NCBI GenBank assembly: GCA_965279295.1
Contig: CBDIHQ010000012.1
From: Aquabacter sp965279295
GTDB lineage: Bacteria > Pseudomonadota > Alphaproteobacteria > Rhizobiales > Xanthobacteraceae
Length of the DNA: 64,000 nt
Strand: one strand, 5' to 3'
Of the stretch, positions 33,295-43,048 are shown piece after piece; the first letter of the stretch is position 1, and every line of letters starts with the position of its first letter. The position numbers and the translations under genes were made by a program. Below the pieces are notes generated by a model. The model was not told the DNA's origin. It saw only the letters and a program-made list of their open reading frames with translations, and searched no databases.

Positions 33295-34356
33295 TCAGGG
33301 CGCCGAGTTGAACGCCGTCTGGACCGCATCGGCCTTGGTGATGCCGTTGGCGAGCAGCACCTGCAACAGCACCCGCGCCTTGGCAGGGGTGTAGAAGCTG
33401 GAGGCGACGAAGTCATAGGCATCGTCCGTCACCTCGATGTTGCGCATCACCGGGCCGGAGGCGGTTCGGCTGGCGCGCACCACGACGACGCCCGCCTTCA
33501 CCGCGTCGGCCAACGCCGCGATGGTGTCCTTGGAGGCGTTGCCGTCACCGACGCCGGCCAGCACGATGCCCTTGGCGCCGCCATCCACGGCGGACTTCAC
33601 GCCGGCTGCGTCCATGCCGGCATAGGCGTAGACGATGGCGACGCGGGGCAGGGGCGGGGCGGCCGGCAGCTTGTAGATCACCGGGCGCTTCTGCGGCGCG
33701 CGGAAGAAATGCACCCCGTTGGGGCTGGCATGCCCGACCGCGCCGAAATTCAGCGACTGGAAGGTCTGCACTTCCGTCGTGTGGGTCTTGGTCACGTCCA
33801 TCGCGCCGTGGATCGTGTCGTTGAGCACCACCAGCACGCCCCGGCCATAGGCGTCGGGCGTCACCGCCACCATCACCGCTTCCAGCAGGTTGAGCGGACC
33901 ATCCGCGCTGACCGCCGTGGAGGGCCGCATGGCGCCCACCAGCACCACCGGCTTGTTGGTGCCGACCACCAGATCGAGGAACAGGGCGGTCTCCTCCATG
34001 GTGTCGGTGCCATGGGTCACGACGATGGCGTCCACGTCGCTTTGGGCGGCCAGTTCGTTGACGCGGTTCGCCAGCTTGAACCAGACGGCCTCGTTCATGT
34101 CCTGGCTGCCGATGGAGGCGATCTGCTCCGTGGTGATGCGCGAGATCGCGTCGATGCCGGGCGCTGCCGCGACCAGTTGCTCGGCCGTCACCTGCCCGGC
34201 GTTGTAGCCGAGCTTGGAGCGCGCATCGGCCGTGCCAGCGATCGTGCCGCCGGTCGCGAGGATAACGATATGTGGCAAGGGAGCGGCTCCGGCGGGTGAG
34301 GCAAGGCAAGCGAAACAGGCGAGGATGAAAGCATGTAGCAAAGAAACCAGTCGCAT
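33295..34356 (-). CDS. ansB: Exported type II L-asparaginase
   Basis: From ATG 34356 the 353-residue product has a signal peptide (MRLVSLLHAFILACFACLASPAGA), then both asparaginase signatures: ILATGGTIAGT with the nucleophilic Thr, and VVTHGTDTMEETA with the second catalytic Thr/Asp. Length and motifs match periplasmic asparaginases, which hydrolyse Asn, and often Gln, to the acid plus ammonia. It is convergent with the polysaccharide operon, leaving 60 bp. It may feed ammonia and aspartate to central metabolism, but no transporter for Asn is adjacent. Confidence 0.94.
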   Translation of the reverse strand: MRLVSLLHAFILACFACLASPAGAAPLPHIVILATGGTIAGTADARSKLGYNAGQVTAEQLVAAAPGIDAISRITTEQIASIGSQDMNEAVWFKLANRVNELAAQSDVDAIVVTHGTDTMEETALFLDLVVGTNKPVVLVGAMRPSTAVSADGPLNLLEAVMVAVTPDAYGRGVLVVLNDTIHGAMDVTKTHTTEVQTFQSLNFGAVGHASPNGVHFFRAPQKRPVIYKLPAAPPLPRVAIVYAYAGMDAAGVKSAVDGGAKGIVLAGVGDGNASKDTIAALADAVKAGVVVVRASRTASGPVMRNIEVTDDAYDFVASSFYTPAKARVLLQVLLANGITKADAVQTAFNSAP

Positions 34357-34495
34357 CAAGTCGCTCCCCGTCACCGGCGGCCCTTAGCCGGCACATTCCC
34401 TGGGCTCAAGCAAGAGTGAGGCCAGCGTTGAGGCGCCTTGACGCCTCCCTCCAGGCACCGGACCATGCGCGCCGCTCGAACGGCAGGCGTGTTTC

Positions 34496-35983
34496 ATGTT
34501 TGATTCCATGAAGATCGACAGACATCTCGACAAGGCCGCGTTCAAGGCGCTGGAACCCAAGCTGCGCGAGGACCTGCTCGATCGTCAGGCCGACATGATC
34601 GCCGGGCGCAAGCGCAGCATCCTGGTGCTGCTGAATGGCGCGGACGGCGCCGGCAAGGGCGCTGTGCTCAACCGGCTCTATGGCTGGCTCGATGCCCGCA
34701 AGCTGCGCACGATGACCTATGACGCGCCGAACTGCGAGGAAGTCAGCCGCCCCGATATGTGGCGCTATTGGCGTGATATGCCCGCCGCCGGGGAAATCGG
34801 CATCGTGCTGGGGTCCTGGTATCACGACGTGCTTGCCGGCCATATTCTCGATGGCGAGGACGGAACCCAGTTCACCCAGCGCCTCCATGCCATCAATCGC
34901 TTCGAGGAGATGTTGTGGCGCGAGGGCGTGCTGCTGCTGAAGCTTTGGCTGTATCTCGACCCGCCGGAAGCCGTCGCCCGCCTCAAGGCGCTGCGCGGCC
35001 ACCCGGTCGACCGCCCGGTGGTGCGCGAATGGGAGGCGGTGAAGGGCAAGAAGCAGCGCAGCCAACTGGAAGCAGCCGCCACCGAGGCGTTCCGCCTGAC
35101 CTCCACGGTGGAGGCGCCCTGGGTGATTGTTCAGTCCGAGGACGAGAATTACCGCGATGCCATGGTGGGCAACGCCCTCATGGAGGTCCTGGCCCGCGCC
35201 ACGGCGCCCGCACCCTCTGCTCCAGCGCCAGAGCCGGTGGTCACGCCCACCCAGACCCTTCCGCTGCCCAAGGTGAGCATTCTCTCCACCCTCGATTTCT
35301 CGAAGGTGCTGCCCGAGGAGGAGTATCACCACCAATTGGAGGCGCAACAGCGCCGCATCACCCACCTGACCTCGGCGCCGGAATTTCGCGAGCGCGGCCT
35401 CGTCTGCGTGTTCGAGGGCAGCGATGCGGCGGGAAAGAGCAGCACCATCATGCGCCTGCGCCAGGCGTTGGACCCCCGGCATTTCCGTGTCCACCCGATC
35501 AGCGCGCCTACCGACGAGGAACGGGCGCGGCCCTATCTTTGGCGCTTTTGGCGCTCGATCCCTCAGCGGGGCGATGTCGCGGTGTTTGACCGCAGCTGGT
35601 ATGGGCGCGTGCTGGTGGAGCGGGTGGAGCAATTCGCTGCGACGGCGGATTGGGAGCGGGCCTATGGCGAGATCAATGATTTCGAGCACGGCCTGTGCGA
35701 CGCCGGCTACACGGTGGTGAAGTTCTGGCTCGCCATCAGCCAGGACGAGCAGGCCCGGCGGTTCCAGGAGCGCGAGACCATCGCCTACAAACGCTTCAAG
35801 CTGACGCCCGAGGATTGGCGCAACCGCGAGAAATGGCCGCTCTATGATGCGGCCGTGACCGACATGGTGGACCGCACCAGCACCTATTACGCCCCCTGGA
35901 CGCTGGTGGAGGCCCAGGACAAACGCTGGTGCCGCGTGAAAGTGCTCAAAACCATCGCCGATCGCCTGGAGGCGGTCGGATAG
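34496..35983 (+). CDS. pap: Polyphosphate:AMP phosphotransferase (two-domain PPK2)
   Basis: The 495-residue protein is a tandem of two PPK2 domains. The N-terminal one has LLNGADGAGKGAVLNRLYGWL (P-loop at about residues 48-55). The C-terminal one has VFEGSDAAGKSSTIMRLRQAL (from about 307) with FDRSWYGRVLVERVE and NDFEHGL. Fused two-domain enzymes of this length are class II PPK2 (Pap), which phosphorylate AMP to ADP with polyphosphate; in Acinetobacter Pap the C-terminal half is catalytic. The domains are joined by an Ala/Pro linker around residues 235-255. It converges with the glutamate dehydrogenase gene. Confidence 0.9.
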   Translation: MFDSMKIDRHLDKAAFKALEPKLREDLLDRQADMIAGRKRSILVLLNGADGAGKGAVLNRLYGWLDARKLRTMTYDAPNCEEVSRPDMWRYWRDMPAAGEIGIVLGSWYHDVLAGHILDGEDGTQFTQRLHAINRFEEMLWREGVLLLKLWLYLDPPEAVARLKALRGHPVDRPVVREWEAVKGKKQRSQLEAAATEAFRLTSTVEAPWVIVQSEDENYRDAMVGNALMEVLARATAPAPSAPAPEPVVTPTQTLPLPKVSILSTLDFSKVLPEEEYHHQLEAQQRRITHLTSAPEFRERGLVCVFEGSDAAGKSSTIMRLRQALDPRHFRVHPISAPTDEERARPYLWRFWRSIPQRGDVAVFDRSWYGRVLVERVEQFAATADWERAYGEINDFEHGLCDAGYTVVKFWLAISQDEQARRFQERETIAYKRFKLTPEDWRNREKWPLYDAAVTDMVDRTSTYYAPWTLVEAQDKRWCRVKVLKTIADRLEAVG

Positions 35984-36079
35984 TTCGCTCCTTCTTTCAA
36001 CTCTCTCCCTCCGCTCTATCGCAACGGTCCTCGCGGGGAGAGGTTATAACGCGCAGCCGTGGCCCTTGATGTCCCGGCA

Positions 36080-36106
36080 CTGTCCCCGGATTTTCGCCGG
36101 GGACAG
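36080..36106. terminator. Strong hairpin between convergent pap and glutamate dehydrogenase genes
   Basis: A 10-bp perfect stem (ctgtccccgg with ccggggacag) with a 7-base loop containing TTTT lies between the convergent stops at 35983 and 36130. It lacks a downstream T-run on either strand, so it may work as a bidirectional barrier or 3' stabiliser. The preceding stretch, about 35990-36050, contains a degraded copy of the dispersed gcgggagaggg/cgcaacggtcc repeat. Confidence 0.55.
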
Positions 36107-36129
36107 CCACAGAAGACGGTGCCCGCCGT

Positions 36130-39100
36130 TCAAGCGCGGGCGAGGTCGGACAGCAGGCTCGCCGCCAGCGTCAGCTTGGAGAGGCTGAGGCCCGAGGCGA
36201 CGATATCCTGCACGGTCGCACGGGTGCGATCCACTTCCTTGCGGCGGCCCGACACCCAGCTCTCCACCGCATCGACGCCGGTGGCGCCGGTGTTGAGCAT
36301 CTCGACGCTGACATAGCGCACGAAGGTCTCGATCTGCGCCAGGGCGCGGTCCATGGCGAGCCGGTCGTAATAGTCCGGCGCCACGATCGTGCCCGCGGCG
36401 GAGATCACCTGATCCACCGCGAAGTATCGGCCCGCGGCGAAGAAGGTGGTTGCCGCCTCCGCCACCGGGCGTCCCGTGGTCTGCGACAGCAGGGCGATGT
36501 CCGTGCCCGCCGCGAGCGGCCGCAGGCTGGCCACCTGCCGCGCCAGGGCCTCCGGCACGCCGGCCGTGATCAACTCACCCGCCTGTCGGTCGCGCCAAGC
36601 GACCCAATTCTCCGGCAGGCTCGCGTCCATCACGGCGGCGAGCGCGGTGATGCCGTCACGATACTGGTTCACCACTGCGCCCATGTTGGCGCTGAGGTTG
36701 GTGTTGCGCAGGAACCAGATCGACCGGTCGAGCATCAGGCGCTGCACTTCGGCATAAAGCTTCAGTTGCACCGCGCCGGAGATCTTGTTGTCGAGGGCGT
36801 CGATGGCGCCGTTGAGCGCCGGCAGGCTGAAGCAGTCGCGCACCACGGCGAAGGCCCGCACGATGCCCGCTGCATCCGCCCCGGTCTGGTCGGCGATGCG
36901 GGCGATGGTGGCGGGTCCGCCCTGGTTGATGATGGCGTTCGACAGGCCGGTGGCGATGATCTCGCGCCGCAGCCGATGCGAGGCGATGGCCGTGGGGAAA
37001 CGCGCCTCAAGCGCCGGCGGGAAATACGCCACCAGCTCATCGGCGAGATAGGCATCGTCTGGCACGTTGGTGGTGAGCAGCTCGGCATAGAGCGAGAGCT
37101 TGGCATAGGCGAGCAGCACCGCCAGTTCCGGCCGGGTCAGGGCCTCGCCGCGGGCGCGGCGCTCCTGGATCTCGCCGTCGCTGGGCAGGTATTCCACCCC
37201 GCGATCCAGTTCGCCGCGCAATTCCAGCATCTGCATGAGGCGCTGCTGGAACGGCACGTCGGACGTGCCGCTCAGTTGCGCCAGCGAGAGCGCAAGCGTC
37301 TGGAGGTAGTTGTTGCGCAGGACGAGATCGCCCACATCCTGCGTCATCTCACCCAGCAGCGCGGCGCGGTCGGGAGCGGAGAGCACGCCCTCGGCCACCG
37401 GCAGTGACAGCGCGATCTTGATGTTCACCTCGACGTCCGAGGTGTTCACCCCGGCGGAATTGTCGATGGCGTCGGTGTTGAGCCGCACGCCACGGCGCGC
37501 CGCCTCAATGCGGCTGCGCTGGGTCATGCCGAGGTTGGCGCCCTCGCCCACCACCTTCACCCGCAGATCGTGCGCGGCGATGCGGATGGCGTCGTTGGCC
37601 CGGTCGCCGGCCTGGGCGTCGGTCTCGGTGGAGGCGCGCACATAGGTGCCGATGCCGCCGAACCACAGCAGGTCGACCTGCGCCTTGAGGATGGCGGTCA
37701 TCACCTCATTGGGCGCCGCCTCCAGCTTTTCGAGGCCGAGCAGAGCGCGGACCTCAGGGGAGAGCGGGATGCTCTTGGCGGTGCGCGGGAACACGCCGCC
37801 GCCCTGGGAGATCAGGCTCGCGTCATAATCCGCCCAGCTCGAACGCGGCAGGTTGAACAGGCGCTGGCGCTCCGCAAAAGAGGCCGCCGGATCGGGATTG
37901 GGATCGAGGAAGATGTGGCGATGGTCGAACGCCGCCACCACCTTCAGGGCGGTGGAGAGCAGCATGCCGTTGCCGAACACGTCGCCCGACATATCGCCCA
38001 CGCCCACCACCTGGATCGAGGTGGTCTGGATATCCACGTCGATCTCGCGGAAGTGGCGCTTCACCGCTTCCCACGCGCCGCGCGCGGTGATGCCCATGGC
38101 CTTGTGGTCATAGCCGACCGACCCGCCCGAGGCGAAGGCGTCGTCCAGCCAGAACCCGTGCTCCTGGGAAAGGCCGTTGGCGGTGTCGGAGAAGGTGGCC
38201 GTGCCCTTGTCGGCGGCGACCACGAGATAGGGGTCGTCTCCGTCGAACCGGACCACGTTGCGAGGGTGGACCACCTCGCCGTTCTTCAGGTTGTCGGTGA
38301 TGTCGAGCAGGCTGGAAATGAAGATCTTGTAGGCCGCTATGCCCTCGGCCTGGACCGCGTCGCGGCTGCCGCCGGCGGGGAGGCGCTTGGGCACGAAGCC
38401 GCCCTTGGCGCCCACCGGCACGATCACCGCGTTCTTCACCTGCTGCGCCTTCACAAGGCCCAGCACCTCGGTGCGGAAATCCTGCGGCCGGTCGGACCAG
38501 CGCAGGCCGCCGCGCGCCACATGGCCGAAGCGCAGGTGCACACCCTCCACACGCGGCGAATAGACGAACACCTCGAACAGCGGACGCGGCAGGGGCAGGC
38601 CCTCCACCTTCGCGCTGACATACTTGATGGCGATGGCGCCCTTGGGCCGCCCGTCCGCTTCCAACTGGTAGAAGGTGGTGCGGATCGCGGCATCCACGAG
38701 ATTGACGAAGCGGCGCAGAATGCGGTCCTCGTCGAGCGAGGACACCTCGGCGAGCGCCGCCTCGATGTCCCGGCGCAGCGGCTCCTCGCGCAGGGCGCGG
38801 GCCTCCGGCTCGGGGTCGAGGCGCGGGTCGAAGCGGGTGTGGAACAGCTGGACGATGCGCGCGGCGACATCCGCATGGCCGACCAGGGTGGTCCAGAGAT
38901 AATCCTGGCTGTAGGCGATGCCGGCCTGCCGGAGATAGCGTGCCAAGGCGCGGGCCAGCGCCACGTCGCGCCAGGCGAGCCCGGTGTCGAGCACGAGGGC
39001 GTTGAAGCCGTCGTTTTCCGCCTCGCCGCGCAGCACGGCGGTCAGGAGATCTTCCAGGCGCTCGGCCGAGCCGGACACCTCGATGGTGCCGCCGTCGGTG

Positions 39101-40947
39101 CGCTCCAGGGACATTTCATGGACCCAGGCGAGCTGCTGGGTGCGGTCCGGCAATACCGGGGTTACGCGGTAGGTGCGCTCGTTGATCGCCTTCAGCCCCA
39201 TGTTTTCCAGCATGGGCACGCGCTCGGAGAGCGGCAGCGGGCGACCGAAGGAGAGCAGGCGCAGGGAGATGCGGCTCGCGGCATCGTCCGGGCGGCGATA
39301 GAAATCCAGCGCGATCGGGCGGTCCGCCGACATGCGCTCAAGCCGCTCGATATCGGCCAGCGCGGTCTGCACGTCGTAGGAGGTGGTATAGCCGCCGTCG
39401 AACGCCTGCCCGTAACGCTCAAACAGGACGCCGGCCTCATGGGCCGTGTTGACGTCGCGCAGCGCGTTGCGCAGCCGGTCGCTCCAGGACAGCACGTCGT
39501 CGGCGACGGCGCGCTCCAGTTCGGCCCGGTCCACCGTCGACAAGGCGCCGTCGCGGCGGGTGATGATGTAATGCACGCGGGTCAGCGGCACGTCGGCCAG
39601 GAACGACGGCGTGAAGGCGGCGACCCGGCCGCCGAAGGCGGTGGCGAGGCGGGTGCCGATGCGCTCGCGCAGACCGCTGTCGAAACGTTCGCGCGGCACG
39701 AAGACCAGCACCGAGGCAAACCGGCCATAGAGGTCGGTGCGCGGCAGCACGCGCACGCGCGGGCGGTCATAGAGCGAGAGAATGTCCAGCGCGTAGGGCA
39801 CCAGCATGTCGGTGTCGATCTGGAACAGGTCGTCGCGCGGATAGGTCTCGAGCACCGTCGCCAGCGCCTTGCCGGAATGGCTGTCCGTCTCGAACCCGGC
39901 GCGCTCGACCACCACCTGGGCCTTGAGGCGCAGATAGGGAATCTGGCGCAGCGAGTGGGTGTAGGTGTTGGAGGTGAACAGGCCGACGACGCGCAGCTCG
40001 CCCACCTGCTTGCCGTCCGCCCCGTAGAGCTTCATCCCGACGAAATCGAGATAGGCCCGGCGGTGCACCCGCGACCACAGGCTGGACTTGGTGATGAGCA
40101 GCGGCATGGAGCCGGTCAGCAGCGGGCTCGTGCCCACCTCGTCACCCAGCCGCAATTCCTTGACGCCGGGATCGCGCAGAATGCCGAGGCCGCTTTCGGC
40201 CGCGAGCGCGCCGTCCGCCGTGAGGGCGTATTTGCGCACGCCAGTGAAGATGAAATTGTTCGCGCTGAGCCAGTCGATGAAATCGGCCGCCTCCTCGCGG
40301 TCCGCCGGGGAATACGGCAGGGCATCGACCCGGCAGGCGGTCGCCATCTCGCGGACCTGATCGCGCATGGCGATGAAGTCGGTGTTGGCGGCGCGCACGT
40401 CCTCAAGCGTCTGGTCGAGCGCCGCCTTCAGGGCGGCGCGCGCGTCGGCGCTCTCGATCACCTGGAGGTGCAGGTAGATCAGGCTTTCATGGTGCAGGCC
40501 GTGGGCGGCCGGGCTGTGGAGGTCGGTAACCACCTCGTCCACCGCGCCCGCCGCATCGCGCTTCACCGCGAGGATGGGGTGGGAAACCAGCTTCAATTCG
40601 AGGTTGCGGTCGGCGAGTTCACCCGCCACCGAATCGAACAGGAAGGCCATGTCGTCATTGGCGGCCTCGACCACCGTGATGGCGGGCGCACCGGGCCATT
40701 CGGGATTATAGACCCGCACCTCGTGCCGCCCGCTCTTGCGAGCCGAGACATGGGCGAAGGCGTCCTGCGTCAGCCGCGCCAGCGTCTCCGGCAGCAGCGT
40801 CTCGATATCTTCCGGTGCCGCACCCTGGAGCAGGGCCGACGCGAACGCGTCGGGCACGCCGGATTGTCCCAGCAGCGCGATCGCCGCCGTGATGCGCTCG
40901 CGCGCATCGAAATCCGATTCGGAAGCTTGCACTCCGTGAACGTTCAT
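36130..40947 (-). CDS. NAD-specific glutamate dehydrogenase, 180-kDa class
   Basis: The 1605-residue product belongs to the large NAD-GDH family known from Streptomyces, Pseudomonas and Caulobacter. It has a long N-terminal regulatory region with ACT-like segments (about residues 1-700), the catalytic core with VKAQQVKNAVIVPVGAKGGFVPKR, GGIGTYVRAS and VVGEGANLGMTQRSRIEAA, and a helical C-terminus. It oxidatively deaminates glutamate to 2-oxoglutarate with NAD, usually for catabolism. ATG 40947 is chosen because a gggggaaagg Shine-Dalgarno precedes it; an in-frame Met at 40986 lacks one. It is transcribed alone from the 126-bp gap shared with a divergent CMD-family gene. Confidence 0.95.
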   Translation of the reverse strand: MNVHGVQASESDFDARERITAAIALLGQSGVPDAFASALLQGAAPEDIETLLPETLARLTQDAFAHVSARKSGRHEVRVYNPEWPGAPAITVVEAANDDMAFLFDSVAGELADRNLELKLVSHPILAVKRDAAGAVDEVVTDLHSPAAHGLHHESLIYLHLQVIESADARAALKAALDQTLEDVRAANTDFIAMRDQVREMATACRVDALPYSPADREEAADFIDWLSANNFIFTGVRKYALTADGALAAESGLGILRDPGVKELRLGDEVGTSPLLTGSMPLLITKSSLWSRVHRRAYLDFVGMKLYGADGKQVGELRVVGLFTSNTYTHSLRQIPYLRLKAQVVVERAGFETDSHSGKALATVLETYPRDDLFQIDTDMLVPYALDILSLYDRPRVRVLPRTDLYGRFASVLVFVPRERFDSGLRERIGTRLATAFGGRVAAFTPSFLADVPLTRVHYIITRRDGALSTVDRAELERAVADDVLSWSDRLRNALRDVNTAHEAGVLFERYGQAFDGGYTTSYDVQTALADIERLERMSADRPIALDFYRRPDDAASRISLRLLSFGRPLPLSERVPMLENMGLKAINERTYRVTPVLPDRTQQLAWVHEMSLERTDGGTIEVSGSAERLEDLLTAVLRGEAENDGFNALVLDTGLAWRDVALARALARYLRQAGIAYSQDYLWTTLVGHADVAARIVQLFHTRFDPRLDPEPEARALREEPLRRDIEAALAEVSSLDEDRILRRFVNLVDAAIRTTFYQLEADGRPKGAIAIKYVSAKVEGLPLPRPLFEVFVYSPRVEGVHLRFGHVARGGLRWSDRPQDFRTEVLGLVKAQQVKNAVIVPVGAKGGFVPKRLPAGGSRDAVQAEGIAAYKIFISSLLDITDNLKNGEVVHPRNVVRFDGDDPYLVVAADKGTATFSDTANGLSQEHGFWLDDAFASGGSVGYDHKAMGITARGAWEAVKRHFREIDVDIQTTSIQVVGVGDMSGDVFGNGMLLSTALKVVAAFDHRHIFLDPNPDPAASFAERQRLFNLPRSSWADYDASLISQGGGVFPRTAKSIPLSPEVRALLGLEKLEAAPNEVMTAILKAQVDLLWFGGIGTYVRASTETDAQAGDRANDAIRIAAHDLRVKVVGEGANLGMTQRSRIEAARRGVRLNTDAIDNSAGVNTSDVEVNIKIALSLPVAEGVLSAPDRAALLGEMTQDVGDLVLRNNYLQTLALSLAQLSGTSDVPFQQRLMQMLELRGELDRGVEYLPSDGEIQERRARGEALTRPELAVLLAYAKLSLYAELLTTNVPDDAYLADELVAYFPPALEARFPTAIASHRLRREIIATGLSNAIINQGGPATIARIADQTGADAAGIVRAFAVVRDCFSLPALNGAIDALDNKISGAVQLKLYAEVQRLMLDRSIWFLRNTNLSANMGAVVNQYRDGITALAAVMDASLPENWVAWRDRQAGELITAGVPEALARQVASLRPLAAGTDIALLSQTTGRPVAEAATTFFAAGRYFAVDQVISAAGTIVAPDYYDRLAMDRALAQIETFVRYVSVEMLNTGATGVDAVESWVSGRRKEVDRTRATVQDIVASGLSLSKLTLAASLLSDLARA

Positions 40948-41073
40948 GGCCTTTCCCCCAATTGGCCCGACGCGCATCAGCGCCATATAGGCCCCTTATC
41001 GTTTTGTTGCTTCTGTCGATGTCGCACAGAGCCACGATGAAACGATGACGAACACCTAACGAAGGGCCACACC

Positions 41074-41718
41074 ATGACTTCGCAGAAGAAGACAGGCAAG
41101 CCAAAGAAGGCGGCGGTCAAGGCCGCTCCGGTGAAGCCGCGCCGCGACGACGACCCGGTGATCGCACTCCCCCTGCCTGCCGCCCCGCTCGATGCGCCCA
41201 CCGAGGCCTATTTCGCCAAATGCATGGAGAAGATCGGCTTCGTGCCGAACGTGCTCCAGGCCTATGCGTTCGATCTCGCCAAGCTCGGCGCGTTCGGCGC
41301 CATGTACAACGACCTGATGCTGGCGCCCTCCGGCCTCTCCAAGCTGGAGCGGGAGATGATCGCGGTCGCGGTGTCCAGCGTGAACCGCTGCTATTACTGC
41401 CTCACCGCCCATGGCGCGGCCGTGCGCCAGCTCTCGGGCGATCCCGTGCTGGGCGAGCAGATGGTCATGAACTACCGCGCCGCCCGCCTCGACCCACGCC
41501 AGCGCGCGATCCTGGATTTCGCGGTGAAGCTGACCGAGTGCCCCCACGACGTCGAGGAGCCGGACCGCGCGGCCCTGCGCCGTGTCGGCCTGAGCGAGCG
41601 CGATATCTGGGACGTGGCGGCGGTCACGGGCTTCTTCAACATGTCCAACCGCATCGCCTCCGCCACCGACATGCGGCCCAACGCGGAGTATCACGGGCAG
41701 GCGCGCAGCCCGGCGTGA
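41074..41718 (+). CDS. Carboxymuconolactone decarboxylase-family peroxidase-related protein
   Basis: The 214-residue protein has a Lys/Ala-rich N-terminal ~25 residues and a CMD/AhpD-like domain. The redox motif VNRCYYCLTAHG is intact (Cys106, Cys109 and the general-base His113), and LSKLEREMIAVAVSS and the C-terminal GFFNMSNRIASATDMRPN match the peroxidase-related (YciW/Rmp) group. Members reduce peroxides with a thiol relay, but the physiological reductant is not known for most of them. The basic N-terminus is unusual and could bind nucleic acid or simply be disordered. It is divergent from the glutamate dehydrogenase gene. Confidence 0.85.
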   Translation: MTSQKKTGKPKKAAVKAAPVKPRRDDDPVIALPLPAAPLDAPTEAYFAKCMEKIGFVPNVLQAYAFDLAKLGAFGAMYNDLMLAPSGLSKLEREMIAVAVSSVNRCYYCLTAHGAAVRQLSGDPVLGEQMVMNYRAARLDPRQRAILDFAVKLTECPHDVEEPDRAALRRVGLSERDIWDVAAVTGFFNMSNRIASATDMRPNAEYHGQARSPA

Positions 41719-41733
41719 ACGGTGCCGCAGACC

Positions 41734-42852
41734 TCAGGACGATGCGCTGGCGACAAGCCGGGTGACGAGCGCGACCAGGTCCGACTGCCGGCCGATGCCG
41801 AGCTTGGCGAACACGGCGCGCAGGTGGGTTCGGGCGGTCTCGTAGGTGATGCGGTTGGCATCGGCGGCGGCGCGCAGGGTGCCGCCGACGCCGATGAATT
41901 CGGCGATGCGGGTCTCCGATGGCGTCAGTCCCATGTTCAGCAGATGCTGGGCCACGCTTTTGGCATCCGCCGCGAGGCTGCGGATCAGCAGCATGGCCCC
42001 GCCGGCGCCGAAGGCCAGCGCCTCGAGCGTATCGGGACGCGAGCGGATGGGGACCAGTTCGGCGTACAGGGGCCCTCGACCGCTGGGCCGCCGGATGATG
42101 ACGCCCCCCTTCGGCAGCACACCGCCGGGCAACGCCGCCCGGATCGCCGCCTGCAACCGCGCATCGTCGCTGCGCAGCGCCGCGCGGGGGCGTTGATGGG
42201 CGATGGTGAATCCGTCACCAAGCAGCGCCAGGGCGGTAGGGTTGACGTGACGCGCCAGCCCCTCCGCGTCGAGGAGCACCACACCCCAGGCCAGCCGCTC
42301 GACCGCGCTGGCGAGATCGAGCGCCATGCGGCGCGCTTCCGCCAATTCCAGCCCCACTGTGACCGCCCGGCCAATGTGCGGCGACAGGAGCGCCATGGTC
42401 TCCACGTCCTGGCGCTCGTATAGCCCTTTCTTCAGGCTGCGCTGCGCCGCGATGGAGTGAAGGCGTCCCGAGCCGAGCGGGGTGACGGCGGCCAGCGACT
42501 GCCCGATGTCGTACTGCCGCAGGAATTCCTGGTAGAACGGATCCCGCCGCACCTCGTCCGCGTCCATCACCACACGATCGGTGCCCACCGTGCCCGGCTT
42601 GATGCCGCGCGTCAGCAAGCGGGCCGTGGGCGTGTCGCGGCGCCACCATGTCTCCCGGTAGGAGGCGTTGGCCTCCGAGAGGTTCGCCGAAGCGATGGAT
42701 CGCATCGCCCCGCTGGTGGTCATGGGAATGATGGTTGTCCCGATGGCCCCCACCGCCTGCGACACCGCCGCAAGCGCCTCCTCCCAGCGCTCCGGCTCCA
42801 ACGCCGCAGCATAGAGCGTATCGATGACCGCTAGGATGTCGGGGTCCGCCAT
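41734..42852 (-). CDS. LuxR-type helix-turn-helix transcriptional regulator
   Basis: From ATG 42852 (Shine-Dalgarno gagg) the product is 372 residues. The C-terminal ~65 residues form a LuxR DNA-binding domain (LTPSETRIAEFIGVGGTLRAAADANRITYETARTHLRAVFAKLGIGRQSDLVALV) with the T-x-x-E-x-x-I and TARTHL recognition elements. The N-terminal ~300 residues look like a sensory region with a PAS-like segment (AWGVVLLDAEGLARHVNPTALALL). It does not show the acyl-homoserine-lactone binding residues of LuxR/TraR. It is divergent from an alpha-oxoamine synthase gene, with 196 bp between the starts, and is a natural candidate to regulate it. The ligand is unknown. Confidence 0.82.
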   Translation of the reverse strand: MADPDILAVIDTLYAAALEPERWEEALAAVSQAVGAIGTTIIPMTTSGAMRSIASANLSEANASYRETWWRRDTPTARLLTRGIKPGTVGTDRVVMDADEVRRDPFYQEFLRQYDIGQSLAAVTPLGSGRLHSIAAQRSLKKGLYERQDVETMALLSPHIGRAVTVGLELAEARRMALDLASAVERLAWGVVLLDAEGLARHVNPTALALLGDGFTIAHQRPRAALRSDDARLQAAIRAALPGGVLPKGGVIIRRPSGRGPLYAELVPIRSRPDTLEALAFGAGGAMLLIRSLAADAKSVAQHLLNMGLTPSETRIAEFIGVGGTLRAAADANRITYETARTHLRAVFAKLGIGRQSDLVALVTRLVASASS

Positions 42853-42859
42853 CAGCCTC

Positions 42860-42875
42860 AACCTTCCCTAAGGTT
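42860..42875. promoter_or_regulatory. Inverted repeat upstream of the LuxR-type gene
   Basis: aacctt (42860-42865) and aaggtt (42870-42875) form a 6-bp inverted repeat with a 4-base spacer, just upstream of the regulator's ATG and overlapping its ribosome-binding region. It could be an autoregulatory site or an mRNA hairpin. It is short enough to be chance. Confidence 0.25.
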
Positions 42876-43048
42876 GCACAGCATAAGGCGCGCTTTCCTT
42901 TAGGCGAGTCGAAGCCGCACCCAGAAGGTTCGCCTGCGACATTCTTCCCCTACTCCAACTGGAGGATGGCGTAGCGACAGGGAGCCGCTAGCAATTTTGG
43001 CGGAATGGCGGGTGTGGCGTTCGTTTCCTCCGCCTGGGGGCTGCCCGA

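Noticed and set aside
37570..41040. Plus-strand open frame of over 1150 codons
   Set aside because: It is the antisense shadow of the NAD-glutamate dehydrogenase gene; its composition (His/Arg/Gly-rich) has no domain logic while the opposite strand carries a full conserved enzyme.
41734..42852. AHL-responsive quorum-sensing receptor
   Set aside because: The N-terminal part lacks the conserved Trp/Tyr/Asp pattern of the autoinducer-binding domain, and no LuxI-type synthase is in the window.
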